Part shown: piece by piece, positions 1-5,547 of the stretch
Numbering within the stretch: the first letter of the stretch is position 1
Layout of the letters: the number at the start of each line of letters is the position of its first letter
Assembly: GCA_964452415.1 (NCBI GenBank)
Contig: CAYVME010000040.1
Span: forward strand, 1-5,547
Reading direction: 5' to 3'
DNA: 5,547 nt
DNA from: UBA12068 sp964452415
Lineage (GTDB): Bacteria; Patescibacteriota; Minisyncoccia; Moranbacterales; GWC2-37-73
Made by a program: the position numbers and the translations under genes
Notes under the pieces: generated by a model
What the model was told of the DNA's origin: nothing
Database searches by the model: none
What the model saw: the letters and a program-made list of their open reading frames with translations, nothing else

Positions 1-467
1 TGCATGGAAAAAAGGAAGTGGATGAAAATGTGAAGCAATATTGCATTCAAAAAGAGGAACCTGCAAAGTTTGCCAGTTATTTAGAATGTTTTGCAAAAGA
101 AAGCGACAGTGCGAAATGTTCAACAAGTACAAAGATTAATGCAACTAAAATAACTGCTTGTATCGCTGCTTCAGACAAAGAATTTAAGATCACAGAGACA
201 TCAAATGATGGAAGTCAAACTCCTAAATTTAATGTAAACAAGAAAGAAAATGATGCCTATGGCGTTCAAGGGTCGCCGACATTGGTTGTCAATGGAACGG
301 TTATCGATTCAGAGAGAGACTCTGACAGTTTCTTGAAAGCAGTTTGCTCAGGATTTACCAATAAGCCCGAAGAATGCAACGCGAGCATTTCTGCTGTTGC
401 TCCCGCTCCTGGTTTTGGAGATGGAAAAGCAACTGCAGCAGCTCCTGCTGCATCTTGTGGACAATAA
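1..467 (+). CDS. DsbA-like thioredoxin-fold protein, 5'-truncated by the window edge
   Basis: The reading frame is already open at the left edge (first full codon at base 3, His-Gly-Lys-Lys-Glu) and ends at TAA 465-467. A GTG at 18 lies inside the frame and is unlikely to be the true start, because the residues before it look like normal family sequence. 154 residues are visible. The best marker is VQGSPTLVVNG (visible residues 88-98), the cis-proline loop of DsbA/Thioredoxin_4-type folds, with Pro at 92. It is followed by AVCSGF...PEEC (113-125), a block I associate with secreted DsbA-like proteins of CPR and DPANN genomes. The protein ends in an Ala/Pro/Gly-rich tail closing with Ser-Cys-Gly-Gln. 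Seven cysteines are visible (14, 29, 39, 53, 115, 125, 152), but no CXXC; the active-site pair, signal peptide or anchor would lie upstream of the window. The likely role is extracytoplasmic disulfide exchange. The fold is fairly secure; the specific function is inferred. Confidence 0.8.
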   Translation, partial: HGKKEVDENVKQYCIQKEEPAKFASYLECFAKESDSAKCSTSTKINATKITACIAASDKEFKITETSNDGSQTPKFNVNKKENDAYGVQGSPTLVVNGTVIDSERDSDSFLKAVCSGFTNKPEECNASISAVAPAPGFGDGKATAAAPAASCGQ

Positions 468-490
468 TAAATATAAAAATAAATTCAAAT

Positions 491-1180
491 ATGAGTAAAA
501 AAACAAACCCTCCAATAATTAGGAAAAAACACATCAACATCTCCATCGTCGCGTTATTTGTGGTAGTTATAGTCGCTTCCTTTATTTATGCCAACAAAGG
601 AGAAAAAGGAGCCAGTTTCCCGTCTCCTGTTCAGGACGGTAAAATAGTAATTACGGAAAGCGATCGTGTTCAAGGACCTGCGGATGCGAAAATTACCTTT
701 GTTGAATATTCCGATTTCCAATGTCCTTACTGCATAAAGTTTCATGCAACCATGGAAAAAGTTATGAAGGAATATGACGGAAAAGTTCGCTGGGTATACA
801 GGCATTCTCCACTTCCTTTTCATAAAGCAGCTCCCAAGGCAGCAGAAGCCGCAGAATGCGCTGGCGATCAGGGAAAGTTTTGGGAATATTCGGCAGTGCT
901 GACCAAGAATTCGCAACCTGATGGAAAAGGACTTGCAGTTTCCGACCTAAAAAAATATTCAAAAGAATTAGCATTGAATGAGCAACAATTCGAAAGTTGC
1001 CTGAGCGATGGAAAATTCAAAGCAAAGGTTAATTTGGATTTGGCATCAGGAAAAAAGCTTGGGGTTCAAGGCACTCCTGCAACATTTATGATTGATGACA
1101 AAGGCAACAGCCAACTGATTTCAGGTGCTCAGCCTTTTGAGCAGGTAAAGGTTAAGATAGAAGAAGTTTTAAACAAATAA
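491..1180 (+). CDS. Membrane-anchored DsbA-family thiol:disulfide oxidoreductase
   Basis: 229 residues. A short basic N-terminus containing RKK is followed by one hydrophobic helix (about residues 17-33), which should anchor the protein with its catalytic domain outside the cytoplasmic membrane. The thioredoxin-fold domain starts near residue 60. Its active site is CPYC (78-81) in the context 'VEYSDFQCPYC', typical of the Thioredoxin_4/BdbD-like group, and the cis-proline loop is VQGTPATFMI (Pro196). A second pair, Cys123 (AAECAGDQGKFWEY) and Cys170 (FESCL), sits where many bacterial relatives carry extra cysteines. Expected activity is formation or reshuffling of disulfides in exported proteins. 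The start is ATG 491: the frame stays open upstream to about 374, but that part overlaps the preceding gene and gives a Cys/Trp/Ser-rich out-of-frame translation, whereas MSKK plus the helix is a normal anchor. It begins 23 bases after the previous stop, without a Shine-Dalgarno sequence. Oxidase versus isomerase or reductase cannot be decided from sequence alone. Confidence 0.92.
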   Translation: MSKKTNPPIIRKKHINISIVALFVVVIVASFIYANKGEKGASFPSPVQDGKIVITESDRVQGPADAKITFVEYSDFQCPYCIKFHATMEKVMKEYDGKVRWVYRHSPLPFHKAAPKAAEAAECAGDQGKFWEYSAVLTKNSQPDGKGLAVSDLKKYSKELALNEQQFESCLSDGKFKAKVNLDLASGKKLGVQGTPATFMIDDKGNSQLISGAQPFEQVKVKIEEVLNK

Positions 1181-1190
1181 AGCAAGTTGT

Positions 1191-2393
1191 ATGAATTTGG
1201 AACAAATTAGAAAAGATTTCCCTTTATTGAATAATGGTCAAAAACTTATTTGTTTTGATAATGCTTGTTCGACTTTGCGACCAGTTTCGGTTATAGATGT
1301 GATTTCGCAGTATTATATGGATTACCCTGTGTGTGCAGGCAGAAGCTCCTATTCGTTGGCAGTTTCGCTTTCTGAAAAATGCGAGGCGTCGAGAAAAACA
1401 ATTGCGAAATTTATTAACGCAAAAACTCCAAAGGAAATTATCTTTGTGAAGAATGCAACGGAAGGAATAAACCTTGTAGCTCAATCCTTAAAACTGAAAA
1501 ATGGAGATATTGTTTTGACAACCGATAAGGAGCACAATTCAAATCTTGTGCCTTGGCAAATAGCGCAAGAAAAAAAAGGAATCGCGCATAAAGTGGTGCT
1601 TTCCAATGATGACAACGTATTTAATCTTGAATCGTTTAAAGATGCGATGAATGATAAGGTTAAACTTGTGGCGATGGTGTGGACATCTAATTTGGATGGC
1701 GTTACTATTCCCGCGAAGGAAATCATTGAAATCGCACATCAATATGGCGCCAAAGTTCTCTTGGATGCCACTCAGGTTGCCGGGCATCGAAAGATTGATG
1801 TTGCAGATTTGAATGTGGACTTCTTGGTTTTCTCAGGGCACAAAATGCTGGGACCATGTGGCATAGGAGTTCTGTATGGAAAAATGCATTTATTGGAAGA
1901 AATGGATCCCTTTCTGACAGGCGGTGGCACAATTTCTTATTCCGATTATGAAAGACATGAACTGCTTGCTTCACCTGAAAAATTTGAAGCTGGAATTCAA
2001 GACTATGCAGGAATCCTAGGACTGGGTGAAGCGGTTAGATATTTGGAAAAAGTCGGATTTGATAATATCGCCAGACAGGAATATGAATTGAATAACTTCA
2101 TCACTTCGGAATTGCAGAAAAATGATCATATTAAAATCATTGGTCCGACTGATGCGTCATTCAGAGGTGGAATTTTCTCATTTTGGATAGATGGCATGGA
2201 ATCGCATCAAATTGCCATTATGCTTGACCAGATGAGTGGCATTATGGTTCGATCGGGGCATCATTGCGTAAATTCATGGTTTAATGCGAGAGGCGTTAAA
2301 AGTTCAGTGAGGGCATCATTGTATTTTTATAATAACATGGAGGAAGCCAAGGTTTTCGTTGATGCTGTAAATAAAATTGTAAAACTACTATAA
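1191..2393 (+). CDS. SufS-type PLP-dependent cysteine desulfurase (class V aminotransferase fold)
   Basis: 400 residues, the usual SufS length. Members release sulfur from L-cysteine as an enzyme persulfide, giving alanine; the sulfur goes to Fe-S clusters, tRNA thiolation or other acceptors. Key residues are all visible: FDNACST near the N-terminus (residues 22-28), His115 in DKEHNSNLVPW (PLP stacking), Asp192 and Gln195 in LLDATQVAGH, the Schiff-base Lys218 in FSGHKMLGPCGIGVLYG, FEAGIQD (265-271), and the catalytic Cys359 in VRSGHHCVNSW. The short loop around RSGHHC is the group II (SufS/CsdA) pattern rather than IscS/NifS. The segment VCAGRSSYSLA (47-57) replaces the NVHRGxH stretch of classical SufS, suggesting a divergent branch. 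No SufE, SufU, SufB, SufC or SufD gene is visible, so the sulfur acceptor is unknown. No transmembrane segment is evident, so it is probably cytoplasmic. ATG 1191 follows the previous stop by 10 bases; the next gene starts 4 bases after its TAA. A selenocysteine lyase-like or other class V role is possible but less likely given Cys359. Confidence 0.9.
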   Translation: MNLEQIRKDFPLLNNGQKLICFDNACSTLRPVSVIDVISQYYMDYPVCAGRSSYSLAVSLSEKCEASRKTIAKFINAKTPKEIIFVKNATEGINLVAQSLKLKNGDIVLTTDKEHNSNLVPWQIAQEKKGIAHKVVLSNDDNVFNLESFKDAMNDKVKLVAMVWTSNLDGVTIPAKEIIEIAHQYGAKVLLDATQVAGHRKIDVADLNVDFLVFSGHKMLGPCGIGVLYGKMHLLEEMDPFLTGGGTISYSDYERHELLASPEKFEAGIQDYAGILGLGEAVRYLEKVGFDNIARQEYELNNFITSELQKNDHIKIIGPTDASFRGGIFSFWIDGMESHQIAIMLDQMSGIMVRSGHHCVNSWFNARGVKSSVRASLYFYNNMEEAKVFVDAVNKIVKLL

Positions 2394-2397
2394 ACAA

Positions 2398-3324
2398 ATG
2401 ATTTGTATTATTGCACTAATTGTATTTTCGTTTCTTGGAATTTTCAGTGCAACGCACAGGGCGCTTGCGCGGGAGGCTTTTGATTGTGTTTTGAGGCGTC
2501 TGACTTTCAGACCTTGCAATGCAAGCTTCAAAGAAAAAATGAAAGGCAGGATTATCGGAAAGATCATGAATAAGTCTGTTTTTGCCGCCAAGATTTTCAA
2601 CAAATATCTTGAAGTTTTTTCATGGATATTTTTTATCCTGATGGTTGCTAGCACGTATTGGTCGGTTCGGGGCGCTTATAATTTTTATCAATATGGGAGT
2701 TGCAATGGTCTGAATCAAGACGGTTTCTGCGTCTTTGATCCGACAGGAGCAAATAATAAAATTTCCGCAATTGATAGCAGCAGCGGTGAGTGTTCTTTGC
2801 ACAAGCCAACGGAAGAAAATTTAAGCCTGGAAGGAGTTACTCTGACAGGATTTCCTGAAATAAAAGGCAATCAAAAAAACAGCGTAGTATTTATTGGATG
2901 CTATAATTGTGATTACTCTAGGAAGGCTTATCCTGATATAATGAAGCTGGTCGAAAACAGTTCCAGTGATTTCACTTTTATGCATTTCCCAGTCAAAGAC
3001 CAATCCGATTATCTATCTGAATATTCATATTGTGCCTATAATCAAGATAGGGAAAAATTTTGGAATCTGAACAGCGCGCTTTTCGAAAGCAAAAAAGAAG
3101 ATTTGCAGGATATCGGGTATCTTGGATTATTGGCGGAGAAAAATGGATTTGATGCAGCCAAAATAAATAATTGCACCGAAAGCGAAGAAACAAAAAAGAT
3201 ATTAAATGAACAGTTTGAAAAAGTTAAAGACATGAAGATTTACGGAACACCTACGGTTTTTATCAATGGTAAAGCATTGGTTGGTCCGAAACCATATCGG
3301 GTATATAAGGGACAACTGAAGTAA
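2398..3324 (+). CDS. Two-helix membrane-anchored thioredoxin-fold (DsbA-like) protein with CYNC active site
   Basis: 308 residues. Helix 1 covers about residues 2-17. A basic loop (18-68) follows, containing FDCVLRRLTFRPC (Cys30, Cys40) and several Lys/Arg. Helix 2 covers about 71-90. By the positive-inside rule the loop is cytoplasmic and the remainder extracytoplasmic. A linker with Cys102, Cys111 and Cys132 leads to a thioredoxin-fold domain from about residue 160: VVFIGCYNCDYSRKAYPDI with CYNC at 168-171, EYSYCAYNQDREKFWNLN (212-225) resembling the helical insertion of Thioredoxin_4 proteins, and the cis-proline loop IYGTPTVFINGK (Pro285). The helix-loop-helix anchor resembles a family I recall from CPR bacteria and archaea, usually annotated as hypothetical. 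CYNC differs from the CPYC of the protein at 491-1180, so the redox potential or partner probably differs. The start at ATG 2398 gives a complete helix 1 and fits the 4-base gap. The fold is clear; the substrate is unknown. Confidence 0.85.
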   Translation: MICIIALIVFSFLGIFSATHRALAREAFDCVLRRLTFRPCNASFKEKMKGRIIGKIMNKSVFAAKIFNKYLEVFSWIFFILMVASTYWSVRGAYNFYQYGSCNGLNQDGFCVFDPTGANNKISAIDSSSGECSLHKPTEENLSLEGVTLTGFPEIKGNQKNSVVFIGCYNCDYSRKAYPDIMKLVENSSSDFTFMHFPVKDQSDYLSEYSYCAYNQDREKFWNLNSALFESKKEDLQDIGYLGLLAEKNGFDAAKINNCTESEETKKILNEQFEKVKDMKIYGTPTVFINGKALVGPKPYRVYKGQLK

Positions 3325-3341
3325 TCAATAAATATAAATCT

Positions 3342-5297
3342 ATGGAATGTTGCAATAGTGGTGCCTGCGAAAGCAAGCAAGAAACAAAATCAGAAAGCAT
3401 TTTCAAAGACAAGAAATTCTTTTGGCTGTTGGTCAGTTTAGCTGTAATCGTGCCATTTGAGATTGCTTCACTGCTGTCAGTTAATTTGCCACTCTGGCTG
3501 GAGCTGCCTGTATTTGCAGTAATTGTGTACATATTTGGAAAAGATGTTTTTATAAGTGGACTGAAAAGTCTTTGGAGGCTGAATTTTTCTAACATCAATC
3601 TCCTGATGACTATCGCGATTTTTGGAGCTATGTATCTTCGGCAATTCGAAGAAGCGGCCATTATTGTCGTCCTTTTTGCGCTGGGCGAAACGCTCGAAGA
3701 TTTCGGCATCAGAAAAAGCAAGGGTGCGCTTAAGGAACTTGTTGATAAATCACCGAAGACTGCCCAAGTAAAGGGATCGCAGGAGAAAACTCCGATTGAA
3801 AAAATCAAGCAAGGAGACATTGTTATCATAAAGCCAGGCGATCAAATCCCACTGGACGGAGTTATTGTCTCAGGTAATTCGCTTGTGGATGAAGCTGTTA
3901 TTACTGGCGAACCGCTTTCAAAAAGTAAATACATTGGCGACTCCGTGTTTGCTGGCACATCAAATGGAAATGGGTACTTGGAAATAAGGGTGGAAAAGGA
4001 AGCTAAGGATAGCACGCTTGCTAAAATCATCAAACTTACCTATGAATCGGCAGAGCAAAAATCTCAATCTCAAAAATTCATTGAAAGTTTCGCCAAATAT
4101 TATACCCCATCCATCATCGTGATTGCCACATTGTTGGTTGTTATTCCGGTATTTTTATTGGGCAAATCTTTTGATGTTTGGTTTGTGCGTGCTTTGACAT
4201 TACTTCTTATTTCTTGTCCCTGCGCTTTGGTAATTTCAACTCCCGTGGCAGTGTTTTCCGCTATTGGTAATGCCACGAAAAAGGGAGCGCTCATAAAAGG
4301 AGGCAGATTTTTGGAGGATTTGGGCAGAATTAAATTGATTGCTTTCGATAAGACACGAACTCTCACCAAGGGAGAACCTTATGTATCTGATATTATCCCA
4401 TATAACGGATTTACCGAGGACGAACTGCTGGCATGTGCAGCAGGCATGGAAGTTTTTTCCGAGCATCCCATTGCAAAGAGTATTATTGATAGGGCGAATG
4501 AAAACAAGGTTGATGTTCACGCATTCGATAACTTCAAGGCCGTGCATGGCAAAGGATTAACGGGAGAATGTTTGGTTTGTATTGATTCGAAACATTGCTT
4601 GGGAAATCTAAGTTTTATTTTGGAAGAAAATGGAAATAATATTGAAGTTGAGCAATATATAATCGAAAAAGTTGGAGAGCTCGAAAAGCAAGGAAAGACA
4701 GCGATAATTATAAGTGATGATAAACAAATCAAGGGAATAATTGCAGTAAGTGATGAAATGAGAGGTGAAAGTTACGACGCTGTGAATCAAGTGAAAAATC
4801 TAGGCATTAAAACAGCCATGCTGACTGGCGACAACATGAATGCTGCCAATTTTATTGCCCAACAACTGGGTATTGACGATGTAAAGGCAGCACTACTTCC
4901 AGAGGATAAAATAGCAAAAATAGAAGACTATTTGAAAGAGTATGGCTGTGTGGCAATGATTGGCGATGGCGTGAATGACGCTCCAGCACTTGCAAAATCA
5001 TCCGTGGGAATCACACTGGGAGCAGTTGGCTCAGATCTTGCTATTGAAAATGCGGATATCGCTTTGATGAATAATAATCTCAAACTCGTTCCGTATCTTA
5101 TACAATTAGGCAGGAAATGCTCATTAAAAATACGTTTCAACGTTGCACTTGCTGTAGGAGTGAAAGCGGTTTTTATTTTGCTGGCTGTCACTGGCACAAG
5201 CAGTCTCGCTATGGCTATCTTTGCAGATGTGGGAGTGACAGTAATTGTAGTGGTTAATAGTTTGAGCTTGTTTAGGTTTAATGTTGATCAAGAATAG
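3342..5297 (+). CDS. Heavy-metal P1B-type ATPase (Zn/Cd/Pb exporter class) with altered DKTRT phosphorylation motif
   Basis: 651 residues. Family members couple ATP hydrolysis to export of metal ions from the cytoplasm. Eight membrane helices are suggested, at about 26-46, 52-70, 84-100, 104-120, 255-273, 281-306, 598-617 and 620-642. The actuator domain has TGEP (188-191), the metal gate is SCPCALVIS (Cys292, Cys294), the nucleotide domain has SEHPIA (His375) and GKG (403-405), and the P domain has TGD (495-497) and GDGVNDAP (541-548). Lys608 in GVKAVF and Asp629 in FADVGVT match the Zn/Cd/Pb subgroup (ZntA/CadA-like) rather than copper pumps. No HMA ferredoxin-like domain is present; instead the N-terminus is the short MECCNSGAC, a plausible soft-metal ligand. 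The phosphorylation motif reads D336-K-T-R-T-L-T, with Arg339 (CGA, 4356-4358) in place of the near-invariant Gly. An extra cluster Cys410/413/419 lies in the nucleotide domain. No frameshift or stop is present, so it is annotated as intact, though activity is uncertain. It starts 17 bases after the preceding gene. Confidence 0.93.
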   Translation: MECCNSGACESKQETKSESIFKDKKFFWLLVSLAVIVPFEIASLLSVNLPLWLELPVFAVIVYIFGKDVFISGLKSLWRLNFSNINLLMTIAIFGAMYLRQFEEAAIIVVLFALGETLEDFGIRKSKGALKELVDKSPKTAQVKGSQEKTPIEKIKQGDIVIIKPGDQIPLDGVIVSGNSLVDEAVITGEPLSKSKYIGDSVFAGTSNGNGYLEIRVEKEAKDSTLAKIIKLTYESAEQKSQSQKFIESFAKYYTPSIIVIATLLVVIPVFLLGKSFDVWFVRALTLLLISCPCALVISTPVAVFSAIGNATKKGALIKGGRFLEDLGRIKLIAFDKTRTLTKGEPYVSDIIPYNGFTEDELLACAAGMEVFSEHPIAKSIIDRANENKVDVHAFDNFKAVHGKGLTGECLVCIDSKHCLGNLSFILEENGNNIEVEQYIIEKVGELEKQGKTAIIISDDKQIKGIIAVSDEMRGESYDAVNQVKNLGIKTAMLTGDNMNAANFIAQQLGIDDVKAALLPEDKIAKIEDYLKEYGCVAMIGDGVNDAPALAKSSVGITLGAVGSDLAIENADIALMNNNLKLVPYLIQLGRKCSLKIRFNVALAVGVKAVFILLAVTGTSSLAMAIFADVGVTVIVVVNSLSLFRFNVDQE

Positions 5298-5300
5298 TAA

Positions 5301-5547
5301 ATGAAAAAAGTAATTGCAATATATCTAATAACAGCATTCATTTTCAATTTCATTTGGGAAATGGGTCAAGTTGCATTTTATAAACCTCATTTCGATGGTG
5401 TTTTGGATTTGATTATTGTCCATCTTAGAGCAACAATCGGAGATGCTATTATTTTTCTTTTCATTTATGCGCTAGCTTCTCTGATTTTGAGAGATACTCG
5501 CTGGATTTTGAAAAACAAAACCGAATCATTATATTTAGCATTAACTC
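5301..5547 (+). CDS. Small polytopic membrane protein, 3'-truncated by the window edge
   Basis: An open frame from ATG 5301 continues without a stop to the right edge, giving 82 complete codons. Two hydrophobic stretches are visible (about residues 4-18 and 49-63), separated by a polar segment. Recognisable short motifs are FNFIWEMGQ (residues 15-23), ATIGDAI (44-50) and the RDTRW junction (64-68) after the second helix, so at least two and probably more helices exist in the full protein. This NF-x-WE plus GD pattern recalls a family of uncharacterised small membrane proteins; I cannot assign a function. It starts 3 bases after the TAG of the metal ATPase, without a Shine-Dalgarno sequence, so it is probably translated from the same transcript. 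Its role in metal or thiol handling would be inferred from position only. Confidence 0.75.
   Translation, partial: MKKVIAIYLITAFIFNFIWEMGQVAFYKPHFDGVLDLIIVHLRATIGDAIIFLFIYALASLILRDTRWILKNKTESLYLALT

Noticed and set aside
18..20. GTG at 18 as the true start of the first gene
   Set aside because: The frame is open to the window edge with family-like residues before the GTG, and the protein would lack its CXXC and signal region; it is a truncated gene.
374..490. Upstream in-frame extension of the CPYC-containing DsbA gene starting at 374
   Set aside because: It overlaps the previous gene's coding end and translates to a Cys/Ser/Trp-rich out-of-frame sequence; ATG 491 gives a normal basic N-terminus plus anchor helix.
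1191..2393. Selenocysteine lyase or isopenicillin-epimerase-like class V enzyme
   Set aside because: The RSGHHC catalytic cysteine and its loop match group II cysteine desulfurases; the other assignments have no specific support here.
2513..2525. Palindrome CTTGCA-A-TGCAAG
   Set aside because: The one-base spacer is too short for a hairpin loop and it lies within coding sequence; no T-run follows, so it is neither a terminator nor a convincing operator.
3263..3829. Minus-strand open frame of 188 codons
   Set aside because: It lies opposite the well-supported metal ATPase and the end of the thioredoxin-fold gene, and its product has no recognisable motif.
4339..4560. Plus-strand 73-codon open frame inside the ATPase in another frame
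   Set aside because: It is entirely internal to a gene with clear family motifs, and its own product shows no recognisable motif.
4201..5297. Copper-type (CopA) P1B ATPase
   Set aside because: The last two helices carry Lys in GVKAVF and Asp in FADVGVT, the Zn/Cd/Pb pattern, rather than the YN and MxxSS motifs expected of copper pumps.
1..5547. Recoded UGA (glycine or tryptophan), as in some CPR lineages
   Set aside because: All genes read through at full family length under the standard code without internal TGA, and conserved Gly and Trp positions use normal codons. Stops are TAA or TAG, so absence of TGA stops alone is weak evidence.

Overview
This AT-rich window holds six tightly packed genes, all on the + strand, with gaps of only 3 to 23 bases. 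There is no recognisable terminator or clear promoter between them, so it reads as the middle of one operon. The first gene enters from the left edge and the last runs off the right edge. No RNA gene, insertion sequence, CRISPR array or origin was seen, and no gene-free stretch reaches 300 bases.

The protein families recall the compact genomes of uncultured Candidate Phyla Radiation (Patescibacteria) bacteria, with DPANN archaea as the main alternative. The pointers are a DsbA-like secreted protein with an 'AVCSGF...PEEC' C-terminal block, and a two-helix membrane anchor carrying an 'FDCVLRRLTFRPC' loop fused to a thioredoxin fold. None of the five visible starts has a Shine-Dalgarno sequence; the leaders are A/T-rich instead. 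The genetic code appears standard. The taxonomic assignment rests on recalled family resemblance and was not tested by search.

Layout: (1) 1-467, C-terminal part of a DsbA/thioredoxin-fold protein; (2) 491-1180, membrane-anchored DsbA-family oxidoreductase with CPYC; (3) 1191-2393, SufS-type PLP-dependent cysteine desulfurase with intact catalytic residues; (4) 2398-3324, membrane-anchored thioredoxin-fold protein with CYNC; (5) 3342-5297, Zn/Cd/Pb-type heavy-metal P1B ATPase with a short Cys-rich N-terminus in place of an HMA domain; (6) 5301 to the edge, start of a small polytopic membrane protein.

Together the genes combine extracytoplasmic thiol-disulfide chemistry (three thioredoxin-fold proteins), cytoplasmic sulfur mobilisation from cysteine, and export of a thiophilic metal. 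A shared role in thiol and metal homeostasis is a reasonable inference but is not demonstrated. The most striking single observation is that the otherwise near-perfect ATPase reads DKTRT where P-type ATPases have the near-invariant DKTGT phosphorylation motif. One base accounts for the change.
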